Source: Pegoplata infirma
Lineage: Eukaryota; Arthropoda; Insecta; Diptera; Anthomyiidae
Length of the DNA: 64,000 nt
Direction of reading: 5' to 3'
Assembly: GCA_963921195.1 (NCBI GenBank)
Contig: CAWUER010000514.1
Span: 1,302,001 to 1,366,000, forward strand
Part shown: positions 38,965-50,809 of the stretch, one piece after another
Position numbering within the stretch: the first letter of the stretch is position 1
How the letters are laid out: every line of letters begins with the position of its first letter
Translations under genes and position numbers: made by a program
Notes under the pieces: model-generated
What the model was told of the DNA's origin: nothing
The model's input: only the letters and a program-made list of their open reading frames with translations
The model's database searches: none

Positions 38965-41742
38965 TACATAAAGAACTATCGTATACCACATACTCATAAA
39001 GACGAAATTGAAGAGCAAGTGAATAAGTTGATAGATGATGGAATAATAGAATCATCATATTCAGAATATAATAGTCCAATTTTATTAGTTCCAAAGAAAT
39101 CCTTGCCAAATTCAAAGGAAAAAAGATGGAGATTAGTTATAGATTACAGACAAGTTAACAAGAAATTAATATCAGATAAATTTCCATTACCAGGAATAGA
39201 TGATATTTTAGATCAACTTGGCAGAGCAAAGTATTTTTCTTGTCTGGACTTAATATCCGGATTTCATCAAATTGAATTAGAAAAAGATTTTAGAAACATA
39301 ACTTCATTTTCAACTACCAAAGGTTCATATAGATTTACCAGATTACCATATGGTCTAAAAGTAGCACCAAATTCATTCCAAAGAATGATGACAATTGCTT
39401 TTAGTGGTTTGAGACCTGATCAAGCTTTTTTATACATGGATGATTTAGTTGTACTAGGTTGTTCTGAGAAACACATGCTTTCAAATTTAACAGATGTTTT
39501 TGAGTTATGTCGCAGACACAATCTCAAATTGCATCCTGAAAAATGTTCATTCTTCATGCACGAGGTTACATACCTTGGCCATAAATGCACCAACAAAGGC
39601 ATACTCCCAGATGACAGTAAATATTCAGTAATTGAGAACTACCCAAAACCTACGGATGCAGATAGTGCTAGAAGATTTGTAGCTTTTTGCAATTACTACA
39701 GACGATTTATTAAAAATTTTTCTGAATATTCAAGGCATCTTACTAGATTATCGAAAAAAGGAGTATCATTTGAGTGGACAAGGGAATGCGATATTGCCTT
39801 TTAACATCTTAAAAAGGCACTAATGCACCCAACATTGCTGCAATATCCAGATTTTGAAAAACAGTTCTGTATAACAACAGATGCAAGCAAACACGCATGT
39901 GGCGCCGTACTTACACAGGAATACGACGGAAAACATTTACCAGTAGCATACGCATCTAGAAGCTTTACAAAAGGAGAAAGTAATAAATCAACCATTGAAC
40001 AGGAACTAACAGCAATTCATTGGGCAATAAAACATTTTAGACCCTACATTTATGGAAAGCACTTTCTCGTTCGGTCAGATCATAGACCTCTTTCTTATCT
40101 ATTTTCAATGAAGAACCCAAGCTCTAAACTAACAAGAATTAGACTTGATCTAGAAGAGTATGATTTTACAGTTGATTATCTTAGGGGAAAAGATAACTAC
40201 GTCGCAGACGCTTTATCGCGAATTACGATAAATGACTTAAAAGAATTAAGTATAGAGAATAATAGTATACTAAAAGTAACTACAAGAGCAATGACAAATA
40301 AGGCACAAAATATGGCTAAAAACAAAAATTTGAATAAGCGGCTTCAATTAAATGAAAAGCCCAGTATATATGTACCGATTAAGAACACTGACGTCAGAAA
40401 ATATTATAAATTGAAGATTAACCCTGGAAGATGTTACATCAAACGAGGCAAATCTATAATTGCATATATACCAATCGATGATTTGTTTATTAATGGGAAA
40501 CTTGACTTAGGACAATTTTTCCCAAGGCTCGAAGAAGTGGCCGATAAACATAGCATTACGAAATTACAAATGGCACCTAGTGAGAAAATTTTCGAATTTA
40601 TCTCTATAAATGAATTCAAACAAATGGGCAATGAAATTTTGAATCATATTAAAGTAGCGCTACTAAATGAGGTGACCCGAATTGATAAAAATGCCAAAGC
40701 TATTCAAAATGTAATGGAACGATACCATGATGACCCTGCAGAGGGAGGTCACTGCGGTGTTTCAAGAACATTAAATAAAATTAAAAGATATTACTATTGG
40801 AAGAATATCACAAAAGACGTAACAAAATACGTTAAATCATGCAAAAAGTGTCAAACAGCCAAGACTACAAAGCACCTGAAGAGTCCAATGGTATTAACGC
40901 CAACGCCAGCGAAACCATTTAATAGAGTACTAGTGGATACTATAGGTCCATTACCTAAATCTTACAATGGCAATGAATACGCAGTCACTATAATATGTGA
41001 CATGACAAAATATCTAGTAACAATACCTATACAAGACAAAAGCGCTAAGACAATTGCAAAAGCAATTTTCGAACATTTTGTTCTCACCTATGGTCCTATG
41101 AAGACGTTCATTTCGGACATGGGTACAGAATATAAAAACTCTCTTCTAACAGAGTTATGCAATCTCCTCAAAATAGAAAAACTAACATCAACAGCTCACC
41201 ATCACCAAACGCTGGGCACTATAGAGAGAAGTCACAGAACTTTCAACGAGTATGTAAGATCTTACATATCTATTGACAAAAGCGATTGGGATGAGTGGCT
41301 CAAATACTTCACGTATTGCTTTAACACCACTCCATCGACAGTTCATGATTACTGTCCATATGAATTAGTTTTTGGTAAACTTCCAAACGGGTTCCAACAA
41401 TTTAATGAGGTTGATAGAATAACACCACTGTATAATGTAGAAGATTATGCTAAAGAAGTTAGATTTAGGTTAGAAGTAGCTCACAACAGGGCAAAAACAA
41501 TGTTAGATAAGGCTAAGTTAAAACAGAAAATTAATTATGATAAGGGAACTTTAGATTATACTTTTAAAATAGGTGATTTAGTTTTACTCAAAAATGAGGT
41601 AGGTCATAAACTGGATACTCAGTATAAGGGACCATATAAAGTTAAGAAAATAGATCTTAGAAACAATGTAACCATAGTTGATAAGAAAACAAAGAAGGAT
41701 CAAATTGTACATAAGAATAGGCTTAAGATTTATAAACAATAA
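38965..41742 (+). pseudogene. LTR2 pol: RT, RNase H, integrase, one stop codon
   Basis: The RT shows YSEYNSPILLVPKK, WRLVIDYRQVN, DLISGFHQI, LPYGLKVAPNSFQRM and catalytic YMDDLVVL near 39433. A TAA at 39802-39804 replaces a Gln codon; the frame continues in phase as LKKALMHPTLL. RNase H shows TTDASKHACGAVL, EQELTAIHWAIKHFR and DALSRI. Integrase shows an H2C2 finger (HCGVSRT through KSCKKCQTAK), then aspartates in LVDTIGPLP and FISDMGTEYK and glutamate in LGTIERSHR. The C-terminus is HKNRLKIYKQ. All catalytic residues survive; only the nonsense codon, the LINE insertion and the missing gag disable it. Confidence 0.92.
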
Positions 41743-41923
41743 TAATAACAAAATGACAAAATAATATACTGGATATCCAAAATAATACTACTTAAAATAA
41801 TAATAAAATGAAATACACAAAAGAAATATTACTATAAGTTATTCATAAGTTTTATTTGTCTTTATTGTAAAAAGAATGTTCATACAACTTTGTTATATGA
41901 CCATTCTTCTATAAAAAGGGAGG

Positions 41924-42744
41924 TGTAGCATATGTAGCATGAATTAAATGCGTTATTAACCATAACTGTATTTTACTGTATTTTGACGATATTCTGGATA
42001 ACTGAAATATGAGTATTATACAAAGTACAAAACGATACACACTGTTTGCATTGTACAATGACTATTGAAGTTACAGTAAACTAAGCTGAGAATACTCAGT
42101 CAAACTGTGGTAACTTCTACTGTAAATCTTATTGAACAGTCAACCCTTCTGGTATTGTACGATGATCGTTGTTTCGTACTTAACGAATCTAACTAAATAT
42201 ATTAGTCCATTGCTACATTTCCCCACTGTTAATTTAAGTGCTAACTAAGCAATTTTATACTTGTGGGTGCTGTGGCTTAGTGGTTAGCGCGTTGGACTAC
42301 TAGCCAGCAAGCCTGGGTTCGATTCTCAGCGCAGGCAGAACAACATTTTTTTCAGATATTTATTAGTTTCTATTTAAAACTAATATCTATCGCAGCACCC
42401 TCCTTCGTTGATAAATAGCACTAAAAACGTCAACGAAGTAAAATAATAAAATAATGGCTATAAACACAGCTTCAAAAATAATTCGCTAGATCAATAACAG
42501 ATGGCGATGCAACAACTGTTCTCAAAATTATCAACACGCGCAATTACAGTGTTGCCATACTGAAGCTCTTCTATCTTTCAAATCTTTCACCTCTCTTCTA
42601 TCCCCTTTCCGAAAGAAGTATCACGGTTACATTAGTAATTGATAGGCAGCATTGCCTGAGTGTTGCTTCTTTTTATAAAAAAAAAAAAAAAGCTCAACCG
42701 GCTTAACAAGTTGTAACCAAGCTTAACCGGCTTACCAAGTTACA
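41924..42744 (+). repeat. 3' LTR of LTR2, interrupted by SINE
   Basis: Follows the polypurine tract and matches the 5' LTR to about 42260, then resumes at AGCTCAACCGG after 42691 and ends CTTACCAAGTTACA. One of the three terminal tandem units and about 45 bp before it are missing compared with the 5' LTR, replaced by the SINE. Confidence 0.9.
42261..42691 (+). mobile_element. tRNA-derived SINE in LTR2 3' LTR
   Basis: The head GGGTGCTGTGGCTTAGTGG carries an A box (TGGCTTAGTGG, 42273-42283), and GGGTTCGATTCTC (near 42315-42327) is a good B box, both needed for RNA polymerase III. An unrelated body follows, ending in a 15-base poly-A at 42677-42691. No target duplication is visible; comparison with the 5' LTR shows a local deletion at the insertion point. 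Confidence 0.8.
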
Positions 42745-43378
42745 CGATATTTGCAAAGAAAGCAAACCCGCGAATACGATTTTAAAACCCCCTATGGGTA
42801 AAGAAACTGACGCCACGCGCCCGTTTCAGCGGATTTTTATTGATTTTCTAGGACCCTATGTACGTTCCAAGCGTGGAAATTGCTATATATTTATAGTGCT
42901 TGACTATTGTACAAAGTTTGTTCTATTAAAAGCGATGTCGAAAACTAATTCCAAAAATGTAATAGATTTTTTAATAAAGGAACTTTTTTACAAATTCGGG
43001 TGTCCCGAATCAATCGTTTCCGACAACGGATCCCAATTTGTGGGGAAAGATTTTGCCGAATTAACAAAAACATTCGGTATCGAACATTTTAGGACCGGCG
43101 TATACGCACCGCAGGCCAACGCGTCCGAACGCGTAAATCAGTCCGTGTTAGCCGCAATACGATCGTATTTAGAAAACAACCATAATCAATGGGACTTGCA
43201 TTTATGCGAGATAGAATGCGCGCTTAGCTCATCCGTGCATGCAGCCATCGGTATGACGCCGTATTTTGCACTTTTCGGCACTAACATGATCACGCACGCA
43301 TCCACCTATAAGTTAGCGCGAAAATTAAATCTTGTTGAAGACCCCGAAAACCGTTTTGAAAATAGACACGAGTTCCTA
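42745..43378 (+). pseudogene. LTR1 integrase core (part 3 of pol)
   Basis: Resumes with DICKESKPAN, the Cys half of the zinc finger whose His half is at 29500-29592. The catalytic core then follows: aspartate in RIFIDFLGPY, aspartate in ESIVSDNGSQFVG and glutamate in ANASERVNQS, all present. FRTGVYAPQANASERV and MTPYFALFGTN are typical of Ty3/gypsy integrases. The frame is cut at 43378 (HEFL) by a TA-targeted MITE and continues at 44379. Confidence 0.9.
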
Positions 43379-44376
43379 CACCGAACCAAATATGGCAGTA
43401 ATATTGACGAAAAAGCATGTTGATTTGACGAAAGAACAATCATTATACAGCTAACAAAACCGAGGTGTTGAATTGAATAAAATTCGTTGATTTTTTTATT
43501 TGACATTAGTTTGACGAAATTTCGTCAAATTAACAGAATTATTTTCGTTAATTTGAATAAAATATTTTATTCAATTTGAATAAATATCATCAATTTAACA
43601 AAATGATTTTCGTTAATTTTATAATGTTTTATCCATTTTCCTAACTTTTTCTACCCTTAAAAAAAATAAAATATCCATAAATACAATTTTTGTAATTATT
43701 TTTTTTATTTAATTAAAGTTGCTAATATTTTAAAAAATGTTTACTATTATTAACAAAAAAATTAATAATTAAAAAAAAATAAATAATAATTTAAATATAA
43801 ACTTACACAAAGGGAAACGAATGAATTTATTAAATCGAACGACGACGTAAATGCTGGCGTGTGCACATATTTCGAATGTGTTAATCCAAATTCCAGACAT
43901 TAACTTATTTATTTTTGAAGTACATCAGGAGAAGTCACCATCAATATAATATGTATGTAGAATACCTATAACAAATTAATAAAAATTAGTTGTTTGTTAA
44001 TTTAATTATTAAATAAAGTATACTTACATGTTTGAAGTTTGCAGAATTTGAAGACGTTTTTACAATTCCAAAAAATGACATAAAAACTATTAGCTTTAGG
44101 CAATTAAACAAAATTGCATGAAAAAATAAATTAATTTTCGCGGAAAATACATTTTCTGGTGACGCTGAACATTGAAAAAAATAATGGCGTCCAAACTAAT
44201 AATATTAGTCAATTTGACGAAATTTTGTCAATTTTACTTCTTCAGAGGAAGTAAACTTGACGAAATTTCGTTGATTTGAATAAAATTTGTTGAATCTTAA
44301 AAAAAAAATTGACAAAATTTTGTCAAAGATCTACGAAAACTTTTTGTTGATTTTACCTACGAGATTTGGTTCGGTG
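43379..44376. mobile_element. 998-bp MITE with TA duplication in integrase
   Basis: The inverted ends CACCGAACCAAAT and ATTTGGTTCGGTG are bordered by TA (43377-43378 and 44377-44378); removing element plus one TA restores an open integrase frame. The interior is full of TTGACGAAATTTCGTCAA-like palindromic words on both sides. No transposase. Confidence 0.88.
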
Positions 44377-44378
44377 TA

Positions 44379-44660
44379 GAGATAGTTAGGGATAATATCA
44401 GGAAAAATCTGCACGATAGCTACGAAAACAACGCCAAGCGGTACAACACTAGATGTCGGACGACAAAGTTTGTAGTAGGCCAAGAAGTATTTAGGAAAAA
44501 TTTTCAGTTATCAGATTTTGCGAAACAGGTTTCCGCTAAATTATGTAAAAAGTTTTTAAAGTGTAGGATTAGTCGAATAGTGGGAAATTGCTTGTATGAA
44601 GTTGAGACTCTGCAAGGAAAACCGTTAGGAGTTTTCCACGCAAAGGACCTCAAAGCTTAA
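44379..44660 (+). pseudogene. LTR1 integrase C-terminal end
   Basis: Continues the integrase: RDNIRKNLHDSYENNAKRYN, VGQEVFRKNFQLSDF, KCRISRIVGNCLYEVE and a stop at 44658-44660. No env frame follows before the 3' LTR only 84 bp away, so LTR1 is a two-gene, env-less element. No disruption in this part. Confidence 0.85.
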
Positions 44661-44732
44661 AGGGTAGTTTTGCTCTTCCCTTTATCATATTCGCAAATTT
44701 TATTTGCGAATATGATAAATCGTTTACAACCA

Positions 44733-44744
44733 CGAAAGAGGGTG
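44733..44744 (+). promoter_or_regulatory. Polypurine tract of LTR1
   Basis: CGAAAGAGGGTG immediately precedes the TGTAACGG start of the 3' LTR and would prime plus-strand synthesis. It is less pure than typical tracts. Confidence 0.6.
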
Positions 44745-45219
44745 TGTAACGGTTCGTTTCTCTAAGTGTAGCTGATTCCCAATATAAGATAATCCTAGCA
44801 TCTGGCAACCCTTCAAACTTCCATTAAGTTGTGGCAAAATGCAACCTTGTATAAGGGTTGCCGATATTGCGCAAAAGTGCATTAACCAACCTGATGTTGG
44901 TTGCAGTTTGCAAATATTCAACCTGTCAAAGGCCAATGGCCGACCTGTCAATGTCAAGACTCTGAAACTTTCCTTTTCCTGCTGGTCGTCAAACAAAGTA
45001 GACGTTGGTCGAATAACTTGTAGAAAATTAATAAATTGTGCAGACATTTTTCTCAAGGAAATAAACGTGTATGGGAATTAGTGAAAAATACAAGTTTTTC
45101 ATTAAAAAAATTGTGTACGAATTAAAATATTGGTAATCGGATGCATCGTAATACCAACTTTAATTAAAACGCACTTTTAAGCAAAAATTCCTACCATCAA
45201 ACGTAATCGTTAGGCAGCC

Positions 45220-45636
45220 TTATTATTATTTATTTATTATTTCTTTATTGAGTCTATGGAAGAACCTTACAGACTAGCAAACATAATACTAAAATAAAAT
45301 TATAACAATTTATTTATTTGATTTTTAAAATCTAAATTAGAAACACTTAAATCTAAATGAAAACAAAGACTATTAAATAACCTCATAGATTTAGTAAATG
45401 GCTCATTTAGTCCATATTCTGTTCTATGAACAGCAATATGAAAAAAATTAAACTTTCTTAAAGCTCTTTGCGGAACCAAAATTTGAATTAAATGCAGAAG
45501 ATCAGGACAATCTATCGTACCAGAAATAATCCCATGTAAAAATGTTAATGAGAAAATTTTCCTTCTTGCCTCTAATGATTTAAGAGACATCCAACAACAC
45601 CTATGTTCATATGATGTAAGAGGGACAGAGAAACTA
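45220..45636 (-). pseudogene. Jockey-like LINE, 3' end of RT frame and tail
   Basis: In the minus sense this encodes SYEHRCCWMSLKSLEARRKI, LHGIISGTIDCPDLL and HRTEYGLNEPFTKSMRLFN, the C-terminal part of a Jockey/CR1-group reverse transcriptase, with a stop near 45300 and an A-rich AATAATAA tail at 45220-45245. It belongs with the RT fragment at 57357-57854, from which it is separated by the fold-back and triplication. Confidence 0.82.
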
Positions 45637-46604
45637 CACCATTTCCAATTGTATTTTAAAACTTTCCAAATGTATTTTAAAATTGTCCAAATGTATTTTA
45701 AAATTGTCCAAATGAATTTTAAAATTGTCCAAATGTATTTTCAAGTTGTCCAAATGTATTTTAAAATTGTCCAAATGAATTTTAAAAGTGTCCAAATGCA
45801 TTTTAAAATTGTCCAAATGTATTTTAAAATTGTCCAAATATATTTTAAAATTGTCCAAATGTATTTTAAAATTGTCCAAATATATTTTAAAATTGTCCAA
45901 ATGTAGTTTAAAATTGTCGAAATGTATTTTAAATTTTTCCAAAAGTATTTTAAAATTGTCCAAATGTATTTTAAAATTGTCCAAATTTAGTTTAAGATTT
46001 TCCAAATGTATTTTAAAATTTTCCATATGTATTTTAAAATTTTCCAAATGTAGTTTAAAATTTTCCAAATGTATTTTAAAAATTTCCAAATGTATTTTAA
46101 AATTGTCCAAATGTAATTTAAAATTGTCCAAATGTATTTTCAAATTTGTCCAAATGTATTTTAAAATTGTCCAAATGTTGTTTAAAATTGTCCAAATGTA
46201 TTTTAAAATTGTCCAAATGTTTTTTAAAATTGTCCAAATGTATTTTAAAATTTTCCAAATGTAGTTTAATTTTTTCCAAATGTATTTTAAAATTGTCCAT
46301 ATGTATTTTAAAATTGTCCAAATGTAATTTACAATTTTCCAAATGTATTTTAAAATTGTCCAAATGTATTTTAAAATTTTCCAATTGTATTTTAAAATTG
46401 TCCAAATGTATTTTAAAAAATTGTTTACAAAAAAAATTTGTTTTCTCTTTCATAATGAAAATTTTATTGGAGTTATGAGACTAAGCAAAGTCACTATGTG
46501 CATAGAAGTATAAGTAGACATATTGCGCAAACGTCTCTGTTTTCCATTGTCTAGGATATGCAACAGTTATTAACTTTTTGCAAATAATTTTGAAAATAAT
46601 ACTT

Positions 46605-47789
46605 CCCGGCTAAAAATAATGTATACAAGCTCATGTACGATCATATATGATAATTTATGTTAAGGCTGGGCCAATATATGATCGCATATTATCATAAGTT
46701 TTACCATATATGGTCATATATTGAATAAGCGCCAATTTTAATATATGTTCATTAGAGTGTCCCTTATTTTGGTAATGTTGGAAATGTTGAGACGGTACCC
46801 CCTCATTTTTTTCTTTTTGACTAAAAAATAACTCAGGAAAAATTTTACGCCCCTACGACCACGCCTTCCCTACGCGACGGGGCCGTAAAGAGCGGGGCCT
46901 TAAAAATCATTTTTCCATACAAAGCAAAAAATTTTTTTTTTGATTTTAAATTTTTTGTTATTAATTATAATATAGCTTGGTTAGCTTATTCACGACAAAA
47001 AATTTTATTTTGGTGGGATGAGGCTTTCAGTTCTAAAAAATTTTTCGAAAAAAAAAATTAAGAGCTTTTGGGGTCCTACAGTAAAAATTTTTTAAAAAAT
47101 ATTTTTTTTTAGTTTTGACAAGCAACCGTTTTAGTTGAATTGTTGCTTTTAATGATATATTTTCATAAAAAAATATTATTCCTATCTGTGACATCTTTAT
47201 CGTGATCTAAAAAAGGGTAAAAAATGCATTTTTGATGTTTTTCGATACACGATCAAGATGTCACAGACATGAGTAATATTTTTTTATGAATATATATCAT
47301 TAAAAGCAACGTTACAACTAAAACCGTTGCTTGTCAAAGCTAAAAAAAAATTTTTTAAAAAATTTTTACTGTAGGACCCCAAAAGCTCTAAATTTTTTTT
47401 TTCGAAAAATTTTTTAAAACTGAAAGCCTCATCTCACCAAAATCAAATTTTTTGTCGTGAATAAGATAACCAAGTAATATTATAATTAATAACAAAAAAA
47501 TTTAAAATAAAAAAAAAAATGTTTTGCTTTGTATGGAAAAATGATTTTTAAGGCCCCGCTCTTTACGGCCCCGTCGCGTAGGGAAGGCGTGGTCGTAGGG
47601 GCGTAAAATTTTTTCTGAGTTATTTTTTAGTCAAAAGGAAAAAAATGAGGGGGTACCGTCTCAACATTTCCAACATTTCCAAAATAAGGGACACTCTAAT
47701 GTTCATATATGATCATATATGTTTTCGAATTAATGATGTATGGTCAGATGTGTTCATATATGTTCATATACAGTTCATTTTTAGCCGGG
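46605..47789. mobile_element. CCCGGC MITE in unit 1, split by hAT MITE
   Basis: The ends CCCGGCTAAAAATAATG and TTCATTTTTAGCCGGG, with an interior made of ATATATGATCATATATG-type words. Units 2 and 3 contain the uninterrupted 231-bp versions at 50074-50304 and 55848-56078. Confidence 0.85.
46753..47698. mobile_element. 946-bp palindromic hAT-type MITE
   Basis: The ends TAGAGTGTCCC and GGGACACTCTA continue as long inverted arms (GACGGTACCCCCTCATTTTT, CCTTCCCTACGCGACGGGGC). The octamer ATGTTCAT is duplicated at 46745-46752 and 47699-47706. The two other copies of the host segment (50214-50221 and the equivalent near 55992) show the single octamer, i.e. the empty site. Noncoding. Confidence 0.95.
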
Positions 47790-48070
47790 TTACTATTTTT
47801 TATTGCAGGATTTTTTAATTGTTTTTTTTTTTTTGAGTAATTTCAAAACAATTTTGTTTTTGATATTTTAAATTGTTTTTATTTATTTTTAACAAAACTG
47901 ATGGTACTAAAAAATATTTTTTTAAATGATGAGACAGGGTGAGTCTTAAAGAGGCGTATATTTTTTAAAATATTTTTACAATAAAATACGCATAATTTCA
48001 GAATTTTTGAGCCGGATTTGGTCAAAAAATTTGGACATGAATTTTGGTCGAAATACGTAATTTTTTCCAA

Positions 48071-48289
48071 CTTTGACCGCTGGTTGCCGACTGAAGATGA
48101 CCTTGCGAAATTTTTTCATAAATGTTCCCACAATCAGCTCTAACGTGGCTATCGCTTGACATTCAAAAATTCAAAAATTTAAATTTGACGGGACGCCCAA
48201 ATTATTAAAATTGCCCTGTGCTTAGACAAACTTAATATATTTAAAATTTGTAGGTTCAGAATATTTTTTAGATTTGTTTCACTTTTTAA
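48071..48289. other. Unique AT-rich loop sequence of fold-back
   Basis: Part of the central loop, with GACTGAAGATGACCTTGCG and GGGACGCCCAAATTATT. It is repeated in units 2 and 3. Nearby minus-strand frames of 63 codons (47879-48070 and its repeats) have no recognisable product. Confidence 0.4.
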
Positions 48290-49064
48290 AATACATTTTG
48301 AAAATTTTAAAATACATTTGGAAAATTTTAAAATACATTTGGACAATTTTAAAATACATTTGGAAAATTTTAAATTAAATTTGGACAATTGTAAAATACA
48401 TATGGACAATTTTAAAATACATTTGGAAAATTTTAAACTACATTTGGAAAATTTAAAACTACATTTGGACAATTTTAAAATACATTTGGACAATTTTAAA
48501 CTACATTTGGACAATTTTAAAATACATTTGGACAAATTTGAAAATACATTTGGACAATTTTAGATTACATTTGGACAATTTTAAAATACATTTGGAAATT
48601 TTTAAAATACATTTGGAAAATTTTAAACTACATTTGGAAAATTTTAAAATACATATGGACAATTTTAAAATACATTTGGAAATTTTTAAACTACATTTGG
48701 ACAATTTTAAAATACATTTGGACAATTTTAAAATACATTTGGACAATTTTAAAATACATTTGGACAATTTTAAACTATTTTTGGATAATTTTAAAATACA
48801 TTTGGACAATTTTAAAATACATTTGGACAATTTTAAAATATTTTTGGACAGTTTTAAAATACATTTGGACAATTTTAAAATGCATTTGGACACTTTTAAA
48901 ATTCATTTGGACAATTTTAAAATACATTTGGACAATTTGAAAATACATTTGGACAATTTTAAAATTCATTTGGACAATTTTAAAATACATTTGGACAATT
49001 TTAAAATACATTTGGACAATTTTAAAATACATTTGGAAAGTTTTAAAATACAATTGGAAATGGT

Positions 49065-49564
49065 GTAATAAAAGAAAAAGTAAATTTTAAAAATTTACTT
49101 TGAATTTTTTCAACACGATTTATGTGAGTAACAGCATTTGGACTCCAAATAAATGAAGCATACTCTAATCTTGAACGGACAAACGATATAAATAAAACCT
49201 TTTTAGAAAAATAATCAAAAAGATTACCAGTATTCCGACGAATAAAACACAGGAGTGAATAAGCCTTAGGAACAATGTAATTCAAATGATTGCTAAAAAC
49301 AAGTTTAGAATCAAAAACTACACCTAAATCTAAAATTTCATCTATTAAAGATAAAATTTGGCCCTTTATTGAATATTGGGCTAAAAAAGGATGACGACAT
49401 CTATTAAAAGTCATATAACGGCATTTTTCAACATTAAAAGGGAGGCCATTTTGCTCCGACCACAAAACAACTCTATTTAAATCGTCCTGTAAATCGAGAG
49501 CGTCGCCAGCGGTTAAAATTTCCTTAAAAATTTTAAGGTCATCCGCGTATAATAGGAAATTGCT
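49065..49564 (-). pseudogene. Jockey-like RT fragment, unit 1
   Basis: Minus-strand coding fragment beginning at the truncation point just before NSNFLLYADDLKIF (the catalytic box), followed by LPFNVEKCRYMTFNR, YSLLCFIRRNTGN and FVRSRLEYASFIWSP, typical of Jockey/CR1-group RTs. It ends at KFTFSF where the fold-back begins. Upstream RT and endonuclease are absent (5' truncation). Confidence 0.88.
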
Positions 49565-50073
49565 ATTGACAGCATCGTGATCAAATTGTGAGAAGACACC
49601 AGTCAATCCATATTGTCAGCATCGAGGTCGAATTGTACGTAGACTCCAACCAAACGTAAGTGCCCATCCATATTGGCCAATCCAAATGTTTTTTAAAATT
49701 GTCCAAATGTATTTTAAAATTTTCCAAATGTAGTTTAATTTTTTCCAAATGTATTTTAAAATTGTCCATATGTATTTTAAAATTGTCCAAATGTAATTTA
49801 CAATTTTCCAAATGTATTTTAAAATTGTCCAAATGTATTTTAAAATTTTCCAATTGTATTTTAAAATTGTCCAAATGTATTTTAAAAAATTGTTTACAAA
49901 AAAAATTTGTTTACTCTTTCATAATGAAAATTTTATTGGAGTTATGAGACTAAGCAAAGTCACTATGTGCATAGAAGTATAAGTAGACATATTGCGCAAA
50001 CGTCTCTGTTTTCCATTGTCTAGGATATGCAACAGTTATTAACTTTTTGCAAATAATTTTGAAAATAATACTT

Positions 50074-50304
50074 CCCGGCTAAAAATAATGTATACAAGCT
50101 CATGTACGATCATATATGATAATTTATGTTAAGGCTGGGCCAATATATGATCGCATATTATCATAAGTTTTACCATATATGGTCATATATTGAATAAGCG
50201 CCAATTTTAATATATGTTCATATATGATCATATATGTTTTCGAATTAATGATGTATGGTCAGATGTGTTCATATATGTTCATATACAGTTCATTTTTAGC
50301 CGGG
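50074..50304. mobile_element. CCCGGC MITE, unit 2 (uninterrupted)
   Basis: 231 bp between CCCGGCTAAAAATAATG and TTTTTAGCCGGG. Preserves the empty site for the 946-bp hAT MITE. Confidence 0.85.
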
Positions 50305-50809
50305 TTACTATTTTTTATTGCAGGATTTTTTAATTGTTTTTTTTTTTTGAGTAATTTCAAAACAATTTTGTTTTTGATATTTTAAATTGTTTTTATTTAT
50401 TTTTAACAAAACTGATGGTACTAAAAAATATTTTTTTAAATGATGAGACAGGGTGAGTCTTAAAGAGGCGTATATTTTTTAAAATATTTTTACAATAAAA
50501 TACGCATAATTTCAGAATTTTTGAGCCGGATTTGGTCAAAAAATTTGGACATGAATTTTGGTCGAAATACGTAATTTTTTCCAACTTTGTCCGCTGGTTG
50601 CCGACTGAAGATGACCTTGCGAAATTTTTTCATAAATGTTCCCACAATCAGCTCTAACGTGGCTATCGCTTGACATTCAAAAATTCAAAAATTTAAATTT
50701 GACGGGACGCCCAAATTATTAAAATTGCCCTGTGCTTAGACAAACTTAATATATTTAAAATTTGTAGGTTCAGAATATATTTTAGATTTGTTTCACTTTT
50801 TAAAATACA

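Larger units (their letters stand above)
36671..42744 (+). mobile_element. LTR2, 412/mdg1-like Ty3/gypsy element, gag-deleted
   Basis: Complete LTR pair with 4-bp target duplication CGAT, tRNA-Arg-type primer site, polypurine tract AAAAAGGGAGG at 41913-41923, and pol in the order RT, RNase H, integrase. It was inserted into the right-hand flank of the LTR1 integrase Cys codons (GCGAT). Later, a LINE fragment entered its pol and a SINE its 3' LTR. Confidence 0.88.
45637..49064. mobile_element. Fold-back element with 21-bp repeat arms (FB-like)
   Basis: Left arm 45637-46430: TACACCATTTCCAATTG followed by about 37 tandem 21-bp units (consensus TCCAAATGTATTTTAAAATTG). Right arm about 48290-49064: the inverse, ending CAATTGGAAATGGTGTA. 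Unit variants occur in mirrored order in the two arms (compare 45649-45906 with 48775-49053), so the arms are true inverted copies. The loop (46430-48290) is unique AT-rich DNA holding a CCCGGC MITE. Architecture recalls Drosophila FB/Galileo elements. It interrupts the Jockey-like LINE. Repeating open frames (NFKIHLD or LSKCILK) on both strands are translations of the 21-bp unit. Confidence 0.8.

Noticed and set aside
42261..42340. Functional tRNA gene
   Set aside because: A and B boxes are present, but the acceptor stem does not pair well and a long body with poly-A follows; a SINE head is the better call.
44660..44744. Search for an env gene that would make LTR1 an errantivirus
   Set aside because: Only 84 bp separate the integrase stop and the 3' LTR, so no envelope gene is present.
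48290..49064. Regular short repeats suggesting a CRISPR-like array
   Set aside because: Contiguous 21-bp tandem units without spacers, in a eukaryotic genome.
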